From assembly GCA_902799955.1 (NCBI GenBank), contig CADCCQ010000012.1, positions 28,392-92,391 on the forward strand: 64,000 bases of DNA. The letters are read 5' to 3'. Shown here in pieces: positions 8,901-16,158 of the stretch. Every line of letters begins with the position of its first letter. Position 1 is the first letter of the stretch. The stretch comes from an uncultured bacterium. Lineage in GTDB: Bacteria; Verrucomicrobiota; Kiritimatiellia; RFP12; UBA1067. The notes under the pieces were generated by a model. That model was given only the letters and a program-made list of their open reading frames with translations. It did not search any database and had not been told where the DNA came from. Both the position numbers and the translations under genes were made by a program.

Positions 8901-9174
8901 ACATCTAGCCGAACAGATAAAGAACCCCGCGCTCACGGGGCACTATCCGCCATCTATCGCCTCGTCGCCGATCAAGCAGGCGCTCTACGACAACCTCCAC
9001 GATGACGAGAAGCTTGCTCTCGCCCTATACAAGGCATTCATCTCCGTGCCGCATCAGGGGTTCAAGCACGACAGCGCCAAGCAGCTCGAGCTCAAGGGCG
9101 CATTATGGGACATCCTCAAGGACGACGACCTCATCGAGAAAGTGTATTCCATTCTTGAGGCACAGGAGCTGTAG
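5968..9174 (+). CDS. hsdR: Type I restriction endonuclease and translocase subunit HsdR
   Basis: ATP-driven DNA translocase and nuclease of the complex. PD-(D/E)xK nuclease motifs lie near residues 150-168 (KRPDLVIYVNG, IELKRSS), Walker A HSQGSGKS near 310, VFVDECHRTQ near 432, GFTGTP shortly after, and helicase motif VI-like QAICRVNRLD near 705. Length 1068 residues is usual. The first 17 or so residues (SIIPHSSFLIPHSS) are encoded by an inverted copy of the heptad array. Homology to HsdR appears to start at about ATQARLIEMFE. I chose the ATG at 5968; a TTG at 5947 overlaps the four-helix-bundle gene and is less likely. Confidence 0.95.
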   Translation: MQNPSIIPHSSFLIPHSSSVGAPERATQARLIEMFELNMGYTFLGNKTDEDNHNIIPELLEANLLKRGYSKRVVQAAISTFQSDAQALVNGNLYNANKAVYADIKYGVKVADAKGNIVTVRVVDFDPEKIDDNDFQIAEEVSVAGLYDKRPDLVIYVNGIALGVIELKRSSVSVMKGICQNIANQKEMFIKPFFTTMQLVTAGNSSEGLRYGTIETPAKQYLEWRHDGFADCPDERDPADVQLEGESAQYDEKLDAQVYEMFNKRRFLHLIRDFIVFDRGKKKVARYSQYYGTMRALARTAKGKGGIIWHSQGSGKSIEMVVLSKLLVERDPDGRVLIVTDRDELDEQIEKLFKGVDEEIIRTKSGRDLVNRINDTAGGRFLCSLVHKFGHRGGGEGEDDDILDEKAMQEYIAEIKAALPPGFSVKGNFTVFVDECHRTQSGKLHQAMKAIMPNAVFVGFTGTPLLKKDKKTSQEVFGEYIHTYKFPEAVRDHVVLDLRYEARDIPQDVTEQEKIDEWFEAKTQGLTPKAKATLKQKWATMQNVVSSKSRLAKIVQDIIFDFETKPRLMDGAGNALLVAGDILTACKFYNLFLDHEFQGCAIISSYLPVPGEVNTSAVSLSQRTDDEVKYETYCKMIGVTPGDKVDSIKKKIEDFETEAKRQFVEEPAKMKLLIVVDKLLTGFDAPPCTYLYIDKHMQDHGLFQAICRVNRLDDESKEFGYVIDYQKLFGDLKESLEMYSSESAFPGYDAKDVDGFVKNVVKDATCDFKSILAALDALCEGVEAPADGPAYRKYFGCQGAETPEEEEMFAQRRERLYRLVGSLVRAYAVLAPRMKEAKVDASDQAHYEARVKFYLELRKDIGQASGDFLDLKPYEPDMRYLIDTYIAAGESERLNVLDSFTLLDFIDEKSAENNEKPASKEEQDSASEAIENNTEKELVQKKLVNPVFYERMSQVLKKLIEDRKAGVIEYRKLLEEYKHLAEQIKNPALTGHYPPSIASSPIKQALYDNLHDDEKLALALYKAFISVPHQGFKHDSAKQLELKGALWDILKDDDLIEKVYSILEAQEL
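5984..6018 (-). repeat. Heptanucleotide array 3 (5 units, inverted) in the hsdR 5' end
   Basis: Reads TAATTCC, GCATTCC, TCATTCC, TCATTCC, GCATTCA on the plus strand, the reverse complement of arrays 1 and 2. With array 2 it forms an inverted-repeat pair that brackets the four-helix-bundle gene. A few degenerate units (GGAATGT, GAAATGA) also occur at 9180-9198 in front of the metallopeptidase gene. Confidence 0.9.
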
Positions 9175-9194
9175 ATTTTAATGAGGAATGTGAA

Positions 9195-9929
9195 ATGAGA
9201 AAAGAGGAACTGAAAGTTGGAGATGTGCCTGTTGCCGTCCGCCGAAAGGCAATCAAGCACTTGCATCTGTATGTGCAGCCTCCTGACGGAAAGGTGCTCG
9301 TGAGTGCGCCCGACGGCGCTTCGGATGAATCCGTGCTTTCATTTGTGCGTGAGAACTTCGGATGGGTGTTGAAGAAGCGCACCGACATGGGCGAGCAGCG
9401 CAGGCAGACAAAACGTAAGTACGTTTCGGGCGAGACGCATTACATTTGGGGCGAGCAGCGGTTCCTTGAAGTCAAAAAGCAGGACGGATGGGGCGGGATC
9501 AAGATGTCGGGAAATCGTCTCGTCATGCTGGCGCCTCACGAATCGACGGAGAAGTCCCGCGGGATGTACATGCAGGAATGGGAACGTGCGCTTCTTTCGG
9601 ATGCAATCCAGGCGACGTTGCCGGGATGGGAGGCAAGGACGGGGTTTTATATTAGAAGGTGGTCGATAATGAACATGAGGCGCAGCTGGGGCAAGTGCAG
9701 CCCGGAAAAGGAGCGCATCATTTTTAATCTCCAGCTCGTTCGCAAGCCGAGAGAGGCGCTGGACTACATCATCCTTCACGAACTCTGCCATCTGAAAACT
9801 CGCACCCACGGCAAGGAGTTCATCGTCCTCATGGATCGCCACATGCCGGATTGGAGGAACATCCGCAAGCGCCTGAACGAAGCCCCGCTCGATTTCATAG
9901 CGGACCACAATATAGTAGATATTGAATAG
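9195..9929 (+). CDS. YgjP/DUF45-type zinc metallopeptidase
   Basis: Residues 194-198 are HELCH, followed by HGKEFIVLMDRHMPDW, the typical end of the YgjP (M48-like, DUF45) family. The N-terminal half has the usual strand-rich part with MNMRRSWGKCSPEKERIIFN just before the catalytic helix. Such genes are frequent last genes of type I restriction loci. The physiological substrate is unknown. It starts 20 bp after hsdR, so it is probably the last gene of the operon; no strong terminator is visible after it. Confidence 0.9.
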   Translation: MRKEELKVGDVPVAVRRKAIKHLHLYVQPPDGKVLVSAPDGASDESVLSFVRENFGWVLKKRTDMGEQRRQTKRKYVSGETHYIWGEQRFLEVKKQDGWGGIKMSGNRLVMLAPHESTEKSRGMYMQEWERALLSDAIQATLPGWEARTGFYIRRWSIMNMRRSWGKCSPEKERIIFNLQLVRKPREALDYIILHELCHLKTRTHGKEFIVLMDRHMPDWRNIRKRLNEAPLDFIADHNIVDIE

Positions 9930-9993
9930 ATGATAATGCATGAGAGTCCTCAGGACGATGCCGACTGATGGGAGGTACGCTTCCAAAAGACCT

Positions 9994-10021
9994 TTGACGA
10001 GCGATTCATTTGTGTTATACT
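9994..10021 (+). promoter_or_regulatory. Promoter for glf (TTGACG-N16-TATACT)
   Basis: The -35 TTGACG is at 9994-9999 and the -10 TATACT at 10016-10021, preceded by TTTGTG. The predicted transcription start falls at about 10028, exactly on the ATG of a short upstream reading frame. Confidence 0.8.
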
Positions 10022-10027
10022 ATTCAC

Positions 10028-10084
10028 ATGTCGCAGGGAACTGAAAAAGGCAACGTAGCGGATTGGAGCAGAAATGACAGTTGA
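10028..10084 (+). CDS. Possible leaderless 18-residue leader peptide overlapping glf
   Basis: An ATG begins 12 nt after the first base of the -10 and gives MSQGTEKGNVADWSRNDS. Its stop (10082-10084) lies downstream of the glf ATG at 10074, in another frame, an arrangement that would allow translational coupling. No homologue is recognised. It may be chance. Confidence 0.3.
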   Translation: MSQGTEKGNVADWSRNDS

Positions 10085-11162
10085 CGCAGTAGTCGCAGGC
10101 GCGGGCGTCTGGGGGTGCACCGTCGCCCGCCGCCTGGCGGAGTCCGGCAGAAGGGTGCTCGTCCTCGAGCGCCGCCATGCCGTCGGGGGGAACGTGAGGT
10201 GCGAGACCGATGCCGAGACCGGCATCGAAGTCCACACCTACGGCTCCCACATCTTCCACACCCACATACCGGAGGTCTGGGAGTTCGTGAACCGTTTCGT
10301 GAAGTTCAACGGCTACCAGCACAAGGTCCTCGCCCGCTACCGCGGGAAGACGTATTTCCTGCCGCTGGGCCTCGCGCTCATCGAGAAGTTCTTCGGCGTG
10401 GAGCTGAAGCCCTGCGAGGCCGACGCGTTCCTGCGCGACGAGGCGCGCTCGAAGGCGGTGTTCGACGCCTTCTTCCGCGGATACACCTCGAAGCAGTGGG
10501 GGCGTCCGCCGGAGGAGATCGACCCGTCCATAATCAAGCGCGTGCCCGTGCGCACCAGCTACGACGTCAACTACTTCAACGACTACAACCAGGGGATTCC
10601 GCTCTCCGGCTACAACTCGCTCTTCGAGAGGCTTCTCGACCATCCCGGGATAGAGGTCCGCTGCAACGCCGCCGTGCGGCTGGAGGGCGGCGCGTTCTGG
10701 GTCGGCGGCGACGCGCTGCCGTGCGTCCCCGTCTACTACTCGGGCCCGGTCGACGAGCTCTTCGGCTACAGGTTCGGGCACCTCCCGTGGCGGACGCTCC
10801 GCTTCGAGACGGAGCGCCTCGACGTGCGCGACTACCAGGGGACGTCCGTCGTCAACTACACCGAGGCCGAGGTCCCCTACACGCGCATCCACGAGTTCAA
10901 GCACTACCACCCGGAGGACGCCGCCGTGATGAACGCGCCGAAGACGGTCATCATGCGCGAGTACCCCGCAGCCTGGAAGCCGGGCGACGAGCCGTACTAC
11001 CCGATCGACACAACGGAGTCTCGCGCGCTCCTCGCAAGGTACATGGAGGAGGCGGCGAAGCTGCCGGGCCTCGTCGTCGGCGGCCGCCTCGGCGGGTACA
11101 AGTACTACGACATCGACAAATCCGTCGAGGCCGCTCTCTCGCTACGGCTGCTCGGGCAGTAG
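10074..11162 (+). CDS. glf: UDP-galactopyranose mutase
   Basis: Flavoenzyme that interconverts UDP-galactopyranose and UDP-galactofuranose for cell-surface glycans. N-terminal FAD-binding fold AVVAGAGVWGCTVARRL (GxGxxG-like), ERRHAVGGN, then the family hallmarks YGSHIFHTH, FRGYTSKQWG and the C-terminal GGRLGGYKYYDIDKSV. Length 362 residues is normal. GGAG at 10065 precedes the ATG. Its 3' end overlaps the convergent M42 peptidase gene by 21 bp. Confidence 0.95.
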   Translation: MTVDAVVAGAGVWGCTVARRLAESGRRVLVLERRHAVGGNVRCETDAETGIEVHTYGSHIFHTHIPEVWEFVNRFVKFNGYQHKVLARYRGKTYFLPLGLALIEKFFGVELKPCEADAFLRDEARSKAVFDAFFRGYTSKQWGRPPEEIDPSIIKRVPVRTSYDVNYFNDYNQGIPLSGYNSLFERLLDHPGIEVRCNAAVRLEGGAFWVGGDALPCVPVYYSGPVDELFGYRFGHLPWRTLRFETERLDVRDYQGTSVVNYTEAEVPYTRIHEFKHYHPEDAAVMNAPKTVIMREYPAAWKPGDEPYYPIDTTESRALLARYMEEAAKLPGLVVGGRLGGYKYYDIDKSVEAALSLRLLGQ

Positions 11163-12227
11163 CGGGAACGAGTCGTCGAGCGACCCGATCCCCTTCGCCG
11201 CGAGCGCGACCGTCGCGGCGACGTCCCTGAGGTCCAGGACCTCCACAGGGGAGTGCATGTACCTGAGCGGGATGGAGAGCTGCGCGACGGCCGCGCCGCC
11301 GCGCTCGAGCCTCATCGCCCACGCGCACGTCCCGGTCCCGCGCGGCGTCCCCTTGGTCTGGTGGGGGATCCCCTCCGCCTCCGCGACTGCGAGGAAGCGG
11401 TCCGCGAGGCCGCGGTGGTACGTGGGCCCGATGCCGACGGTGACGCCGTCGCCGAGGCGGATGTCGCCGACCTTGCGGCGGTCGTCCTTGTGCACGTCGG
11501 TCGCGAAGCCCACGTCGCAGCACACGCCGATCGCGGGCGCGACGTCGTATGCCGCCGTCTTCCCGCCGACGAGCCCGACCTCCTCCTGCACGCTGGCGAC
11601 GTAGTGCACGTTGCATCCGCATCCGCCGCCCCTGGCGATTTCTATGAACGCCTCGCACATCGCGAACGTCCCCACGCGGTTGTCGAACCCCCTGCACGAG
11701 ACGCGCGAGCCGGCGAGCGGACGCCACCCCGAGTCAACGACGCCCTCGTCGCCGATCGCAATCAGCGAAAGCGCCTCCTCGCGCGAAGACGCCCCTATGT
11801 CGCACGGCATGCTGCGCAGGTCGTCCTTCGCGACGGACTTCTTCTCCTCCGCGTTCATCAGGTGCGGCGGACGCGTCCCGATGACGCCGTTGACCGGGCC
11901 GTTGCGGCCCGCGATCACCACGCGCTCCGCCGCGCACAGCGGCGCCGTCACTCCGCCGAGCGCCCCGAGGTACACCATCCCGTCGTCGTCGACGTGGACG
12001 ACCATGAAGCCGATCTCGTCGCAGTGCCCCTCCATCATCACCGTCCGCTTCGCGCCGCGGTCAAGCACGCAGTGCAGGTTCCCGTGGATGTCGATGGACG
12101 GCTCGAGGCCCGTCGCGGCCTTCAGCCTCCTGCCAAGCAGCATCATTCCGGCGTGCTCGCTGCCGGTCGGCGTCGGCAGCGACACCAGTTCCTTGAGAAA
12201 CCCCACTTGCTCATTCGAAAGTTCCAT
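11142..12227 (-). CDS. M42 family metallopeptidase (glutamyl aminopeptidase/endoglucanase-type)
   Basis: Cytosolic dinuclear-metal aminopeptidase family (FrvX/YsdC/PepA-like). Metal ligands and catalytic residues are visible: GHCDEIG near 67-73, RGFDNRVG near 183, SVQEEVGLVG near 213, CDVGFATD near 236 and RYMHSPVE near 324. Length 361 is typical. Ribosome site AGGAG about 8 nt before the ATG. Monocistronic, transcribed from a promoter around 12280 and ending inside the end of glf. Substrate peptides are not predictable. Confidence 0.93.
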   Translation of the reverse strand: MELSNEQVGFLKELVSLPTPTGSEHAGMMLLGRRLKAATGLEPSIDIHGNLHCVLDRGAKRTVMMEGHCDEIGFMVVHVDDDGMVYLGALGGVTAPLCAAERVVIAGRNGPVNGVIGTRPPHLMNAEEKKSVAKDDLRSMPCDIGASSREEALSLIAIGDEGVVDSGWRPLAGSRVSCRGFDNRVGTFAMCEAFIEIARGGGCGCNVHYVASVQEEVGLVGGKTAAYDVAPAIGVCCDVGFATDVHKDDRRKVGDIRLGDGVTVGIGPTYHRGLADRFLAVAEAEGIPHQTKGTPRGTGTCAWAMRLERGGAAVAQLSIPLRYMHSPVEVLDLRDVAATVALAAKGIGSLDDSFPLLPEQP

Positions 12228-12255
12228 CTCTTTTTCTCCTTTGCCTTTCCTTTTC

Positions 12256-12290
12256 CTCCGCCTTCCCGGCGGAGCTAATATTATACCACA
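12256..12290 (-). promoter_or_regulatory. Promoter and 5' hairpin of the M42 peptidase gene
   Basis: On the minus strand TGTGGTATAAT spans 12290-12280 (-10 at 12285-12280). Near the predicted start, a perfect 7-bp stem with a 5-nt loop (CTCCGCC/GGCGGAG, 12256-12274) forms, ahead of the ribosome site. A 5' hairpin of this kind may stabilise the mRNA. Confidence 0.7.
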
Positions 12291-12326
12291 TCCGTGGTTT
12301 TTAATGTCGCGTCTTTCGCTTTGTGA

Positions 12327-12332
12327 TATAAT
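12327..12332 (+). promoter_or_regulatory. Extended -10 promoter for the GH51 leader
   Basis: TTTGTGATATAAT with -10 at 12327-12332, no good -35. Divergent from the M42 promoter. Transcription from here would give a leader of about 230 nt before the GH51 ATG. Confidence 0.7.
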
Positions 12333-12345
12333 AGTAAAAAACCCA

Positions 12346-12520
12346 CCGTCCGCGCTCGCTGCGCACGGGAATGTAAAGGAGGATAAGTTTCAATGACGAG
12401 GAAACAACTATGACAACTGATAAAAACAACTCTTGCCATCCGGGCGCAACTCGGCACCCGCTTTCAAGAGCGCCGCGCGGTTACGCGGCGCGAGAAAAAG
12501 TTGTTCCGGTTGTTTCCTGA
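12346..12520 (+). ncRNA. Structured leader with dispersed element A (copy 1) and coupled small reading frames
   Basis: A hairpin (12346-12368) is followed by a perfect AAAGGAGG (12375-12382) and a 6-codon frame MTRKQL (12393-12413), whose stop overlaps an ATG at 12410 opening a 36-residue frame (12410-12520). The same stretch folds: GGAAACAAC (12400-12408) pairs with GTTGTTTCC (12509-12517), AACAAC (12425-12430) with GTTGTT (12500-12505), and an 8-bp GC hairpin spans 12470-12491. A related copy is at 24747-24840. It could be an attenuator of the GH51 gene, a mobile repeat or a small-protein gene. Confidence 0.4.
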
Positions 12521-12567
12521 AGAACTTATAGGCAATGAAAGAACAGGAACGCAAAGGAGCGGCATCA

Positions 12568-14112
12568 ATGAAAACTAACATGAAGACAATTGCAATGGCG
12601 GTCGCGTGCGTGTGCGCATGCGCAATGGCGCGGGGCGCGGACGACGCGGAGGCATCCGTCGCGCCGGTCGCGGGAGCGAAGGCGCTCAAGTACAGCCCGA
12701 TGATCTTCGGGCACTTCATCGAACACTTCGACACCCAGGTCTACGGAGGGCTCTTCTGGCCGGGGCATGCGCTCTCGGACGAGGACGGCTTCCGCAAGGA
12801 CGTGATCGAGGCGCTCAGGGAGATCAAGTGCCCCATCGTGCGCTGGCCGGGCGGGTGCTACGTCTCCGACTACCACTGGAAGTGCGGCGTGGGCCCCAAC
12901 CGCCAGCCGATGTGGAACAAGGCGTGGGCCGTCGAGGACCCCAACACCTTCGGCACGGACGAGTACGTCAAGTGGTGCCGCAAGGTCGGCTGCGAGCCGT
13001 ACATCTGCACCAACGCCGGAACCGGCAACGAGGAGGAGATGAGCGACTGGGTCGAGTACTGCAACCTCAACAGCGGCAAGTGGGGGCGCCAGCGCATCGC
13101 GAACGGCTATCCGAAGCCGCACGACGTCATCTACTGGAGCGTGGGCAACGAGAACTGGGGCGGACACGAGATCGGCGCGAAAACCGTCGAGCAGTGGGGC
13201 CCGCTCGTGCGCGAAAGCGCCAAGATGATGCGCGGCGCCGACCGCCGCATCAAGCTCCTCGCCGCCGCGCTCCCGGCCGAAGGCTGGACCCTGCCGCTCC
13301 TCAAGGCGGCCGGTCGCTTTCTCAACTACGTGAGCGTGCACGGCTACTACGTGTGGGGCAAGGGCGACACGCCCTACCTTACGTGCATGATGCGCACCGA
13401 GCGTCCCGAGGCCGACATCCAGCGCACCATCAGGACGCTTGAGAAGGCCGGCTTCGGCGGCGGCCGGATCGCAATCGCCTTCGACGAGTGGAACCTGCGC
13501 GGCTGGTATCATCCCGGCCTCGGCAACTTCAAGCGTGGCGCGGTGATGGACTACGCGGCGCGCCGCCAGAACGACGTGGCGTCGTACTACACGATGGCGG
13601 ACGCGCTCTTCTCCGCGTGCTTCCTCAACACGTGCCTGCGCCACTGCGACATCGTGAAGATGGCGAACTTCTCGCCGGTCGTCAACACGCGCGGCGCGGT
13701 GTTCGTGCACGACAAGGGTATCTTGAAGCGCACCACCTACCACGTCTTCTGGATGTACACGCACCTCCTGGAGCCGAACTTCGCGCCCGTGAAGGTGGAC
13801 TGCGGAAAGCTCTCGGACGGCAAGGCGAGCGTGCCCGTGCTGGACGCCGTGCTGACGGTCTCCGACGACGGCGCGCGCCGCGTCCTCGCGGTCGTGAACA
13901 AGTCGCCGGACAAGGCCGTCTCGCTCGACGTCTCCGCGCTTGGCGCGAAGTCCGCGTCGCTCGCGGCCACGGTCCTCTCCGGCGCGTCGCCTGACGACTA
14001 CAACGACATCGGCGCGGAGAACCGCGTCGTGCCCGTGAAGACGACGCTTGCGGTGAAGGGCGGCAAGGTGGAGCTCGCGCCGCACTCCCTCAGCTGCATA
14101 GCGCTGGACTGA
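12568..14112 (+). CDS. Exported GH51 alpha-L-arabinofuranosidase
   Basis: Removes terminal arabinofuranose from arabinan or arabinoxylan side chains. A signal peptide (KTIAMAVACVCACAMARG) is followed by a GH51 barrel starting FGHFIEHFDTQVYGG. The acid/base Glu is in YWSVGNENWGG near residue 195, the nucleophile Glu in IAFDEWNL near 308, and a beta-sandwich follows from about 395. Start chosen at 12568 because AAAGGAG lies 8 nt upstream; an in-frame ATG at 12535 has no such site. 514 residues. It has a long structured leader. Confidence 0.93.
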   Translation: MKTNMKTIAMAVACVCACAMARGADDAEASVAPVAGAKALKYSPMIFGHFIEHFDTQVYGGLFWPGHALSDEDGFRKDVIEALREIKCPIVRWPGGCYVSDYHWKCGVGPNRQPMWNKAWAVEDPNTFGTDEYVKWCRKVGCEPYICTNAGTGNEEEMSDWVEYCNLNSGKWGRQRIANGYPKPHDVIYWSVGNENWGGHEIGAKTVEQWGPLVRESAKMMRGADRRIKLLAAALPAEGWTLPLLKAAGRFLNYVSVHGYYVWGKGDTPYLTCMMRTERPEADIQRTIRTLEKAGFGGGRIAIAFDEWNLRGWYHPGLGNFKRGAVMDYAARRQNDVASYYTMADALFSACFLNTCLRHCDIVKMANFSPVVNTRGAVFVHDKGILKRTTYHVFWMYTHLLEPNFAPVKVDCGKLSDGKASVPVLDAVLTVSDDGARRVLAVVNKSPDKAVSLDVSALGAKSASLAATVLSGASPDDYNDIGAENRVVPVKTTLAVKGGKVELAPHSLSCIALD

Positions 14113-14151
14113 TGCGTATGGGTCCTTGTTGGGAGATGGGTGATTCCGGGA

Positions 14152-14228
14152 TGGTGGGCGATTCGGGATTCGAACCCAAGACCCCTACCGTGTGAAGGTA
14201 GTGCTCTAACCAACTGAGCTAATCGCCC
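14152..14228 (-). tRNA. tRNA-Val (anticodon CAC)
   Basis: The cloverleaf reads on the minus strand: acceptor GGGCGAT/ATCGCCC, D-loop AGCTCAGTTGG, anticodon loop TTCACAC (CAC, reads GUG), T-arm GGGTTCGAATCCC, discriminator A and an encoded CCA (14154-14152). Confidence 0.95.
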
Positions 14229-14244
14229 GGAAAAGAATGCGCAT

Positions 14245-14274
14245 ATTATACCACAAATCGCCTTGTCATTTCAA
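14245..14274 (-). promoter_or_regulatory. Promoter of tRNA-Val
   Basis: On the minus strand TTGAAA (14274-14269), an 18-nt spacer and TTTGTGGTATAAT with the -10 at 14250-14245, 16 nt before the tRNA. Confidence 0.85.
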
Positions 14275-14313
14275 CAGGAAATTGACGGAGGCCGTTCAAG
14301 AAGGAAAAGAGTG

Positions 14314-15231
14314 ATGAAAAAGACGATGATACGCATTGCGCTTGCGGCGGCCGCGCTGGCAGGCGGAATGTGCCGCGCGAACTGGCGCGAGGACATGTGG
14401 ACGCGCCCCGTGGCGCTGCGCGAGGGGGTGTCGGTGAAGGCGCTGGCGCTGGAGAAGCCGCGCCTCATGAAGGCGTACATCGCCAGGGTGGACCTGTCCA
14501 CGCCCGGCATCGGGTTCACCGCCACCGACCGCGCCGAGAACTGGGGCGAGACGATGCCCGACTACACGAACCGCACGGTCCTGATCGACACGAAGCGCGA
14601 GACGACTGCCGCGTTCATGGCGCGGCGCAGGGCGCATGGCCTCGACGTCGAGCTCGCGGTGAACACGGCGCCGTGGGGCCCGTGGGTCCCGCCCTTCACC
14701 CACACGTATGGCTCCTTCAGGGGATGGAACGTCTCCGGCGGCGTCGAGCTGTCCCACGGGAAGAACCCCAAGAAGGGGGCGTTCATTGTCGTGCGCAAGG
14801 ACGGCAGGGTGGACGCCACGCCGCGCGTCCCCGTGGCGGAGACGAACTCGGTCGCCATCGCGATGTGTGGGTTCGGCATGATCATGACGAACGGCGTCCC
14901 GACGTTCGCCGTCGCGCATCCAAGGCCGGCGCAGCTCGCGCCCCGCACGGCGCTGGGCGTCACCGCGGACCGCAAGACCCTCGTCGTCCTCGTCGTCGAC
15001 GGCCGCCAGCCTGGATACAGCCTGGGCGCCGACATCGAGGACCTGTACAACATCCTCAGGAAGGAGGGCGTGACCGACGCCGTGAACATGGACGGCGGCG
15101 GCTCCTCGTCGCTCGTCGTGTACGACCGCGCCGCCGGCAGGCCGCTGATGATCAACCACCAGCCGCGCGGAACGGAGCGCAAGAACGCCCTCAACTTCGG
15201 AATCTTCTTCGCGCCGGATTTGCAGAAGTAG
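14314..15231 (+). CDS. Exported phosphodiester glycosidase family (NAGPA-domain) protein
   Basis: Signal peptide MKKTMIRIALAAAALAGGMCRA, then a NAGPA-type domain: AVNTAPWGPW, a central GVTADRKTLVVLVVDGRQPGYSLGA and the hallmark VNMDGGGSSSLVV near residue 265. Members act on sugar phosphodiesters, including the human mannose-6-phosphate uncovering enzyme and bacterial exopolysaccharide or teichoic-type substrates. The ATG at 14314 is preceded by AAGGAA. Its upstream region overlaps the divergent tRNA-Val promoter. Substrate unknown. Confidence 0.88.
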   Translation: MKKTMIRIALAAAALAGGMCRANWREDMWTRPVALREGVSVKALALEKPRLMKAYIARVDLSTPGIGFTATDRAENWGETMPDYTNRTVLIDTKRETTAAFMARRRAHGLDVELAVNTAPWGPWVPPFTHTYGSFRGWNVSGGVELSHGKNPKKGAFIVVRKDGRVDATPRVPVAETNSVAIAMCGFGMIMTNGVPTFAVAHPRPAQLAPRTALGVTADRKTLVVLVVDGRQPGYSLGADIEDLYNILRKEGVTDAVNMDGGGSSSLVVYDRAAGRPLMINHQPRGTERKNALNFGIFFAPDLQK

Positions 15232-15249
15232 TGCCGTTTGTGGTATAAT
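15220..15249 (+). promoter_or_regulatory. Promoter for the M50 protease operon
   Basis: TTGCAG (15220-15225), 18-nt spacer, TTTGTGGTATAAT with -10 at 15244-15249; lies within and just after the end of the previous gene. Predicted leader is only about 5 nt. Confidence 0.8.
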
Positions 15250-15260
15250 CTACAGACATC

Positions 15261-16124
15261 ATGCCACAGTTCATGTCGAGAATCAGGCTCTGCGAGATGT
15301 TCGGGATACCCGTGTACCTGGACTTGTCTCTCATTGTGCTGTTGTTCATGTTCGCGCTCAACGGCGGGATTCAGTCCGGCCTTGTCTGCGCGGCGCTTCT
15401 GCTTGCCTCGATAACGGCGCACGAACTTGGCCACGCGCTGACGGCGCGCGCGTTCGGGTACCAGACGCGCGACATCACGCTCTCGCTCCTCGGCGGGTGC
15501 GCGTCGCTGATCGCGCTGCCGCGCAAGGCGTCGCAGGAGTTCCTCACGGCGCTCGCGGGGCCGGCGGTGAGCGTCGTGCTTTCCGTCCTGGGGATGTGCG
15601 GGCTATGGGCCATTGCGGCGGAGGGCGGCTTTTTGGACGCTGGGGGCCTTGTGCTTGCGGAGAGCCTCGAGTCGTTCGGGCTAGACGTCAGCCTGGGCGA
15701 CGGGATAGCGGTTCCCCGCTCGATGATGCCGATTGCCGGCGTGTTCATCTACCTCGCGGTGATGAACCTGATGCTTGCGATATTCAACCTCCTGCCGGGG
15801 TTCCCGATGGACGGCGGGCGCGTGTTCAGGAGCGCGATACGGCCGTTCATGTCCCGCGTCAAGGCGACCTACATCGCGATGGTGGTCGGGCGCGTCGTCG
15901 CGGTCGGGATCGGCCTCAGGGGCCTGTGGCGGGTCCTCTACGGCGGAGGCTGGGGCTACATCACGATCCTCATCGCGTGGATGATATGGAGGGAAGGCTA
16001 CCGCGAGTACCTGCTCGCGAAGGCGGAGTCGCAGTGGGACGGCTTCGACTACCGCGCGAGGGTGTCCCCGCCGCCGTACGGAGGCGACGAGGAGGAGAGC
16101 GACGTGAGGGGATGGAGGAGCTGA
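15261..16124 (+). CDS. M50 family site-2-type intramembrane metalloprotease
   Basis: Polytopic membrane protein with the zinc motif HELGH near residues 53-57 in a transmembrane segment and the second motif NLLPGFPMDGGRVF near 177. It has at least four further hydrophobic segments and belongs to the SpoIVFB/Rip-like compact group without a PDZ domain. Such proteases cut membrane-bound regulators. The ATG lies only 17 nt after the first base of its -10, with no ribosome site. First gene of M50-eda-prs-metalloprotease; 34 bp before eda. Confidence 0.9.
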   Translation: MPQFMSRIRLCEMFGIPVYLDLSLIVLLFMFALNGGIQSGLVCAALLLASITAHELGHALTARAFGYQTRDITLSLLGGCASLIALPRKASQEFLTALAGPAVSVVLSVLGMCGLWAIAAEGGFLDAGGLVLAESLESFGLDVSLGDGIAVPRSMMPIAGVFIYLAVMNLMLAIFNLLPGFPMDGGRVFRSAIRPFMSRVKATYIAMVVGRVVAVGIGLRGLWRVLYGGGWGYITILIAWMIWREGYREYLLAKAESQWDGFDYRARVSPPPYGGDEEESDVRGWRS

Positions 16125-16138
16125 CCGGCCGCGGCCGG
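16125..16138. repeat. GC palindrome directly after the M50 stop codon
   Basis: Perfect 14-nt palindrome CCGGCCGCGGCCGG right behind the TGA, then AAAGGAG and the eda ATG. A sister (CCGGCCCGGGCCGG) follows eda at 16801. Confidence 0.8.
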
Positions 16139-16158
16139 CGAAAGGAGCTACGGAAGAG

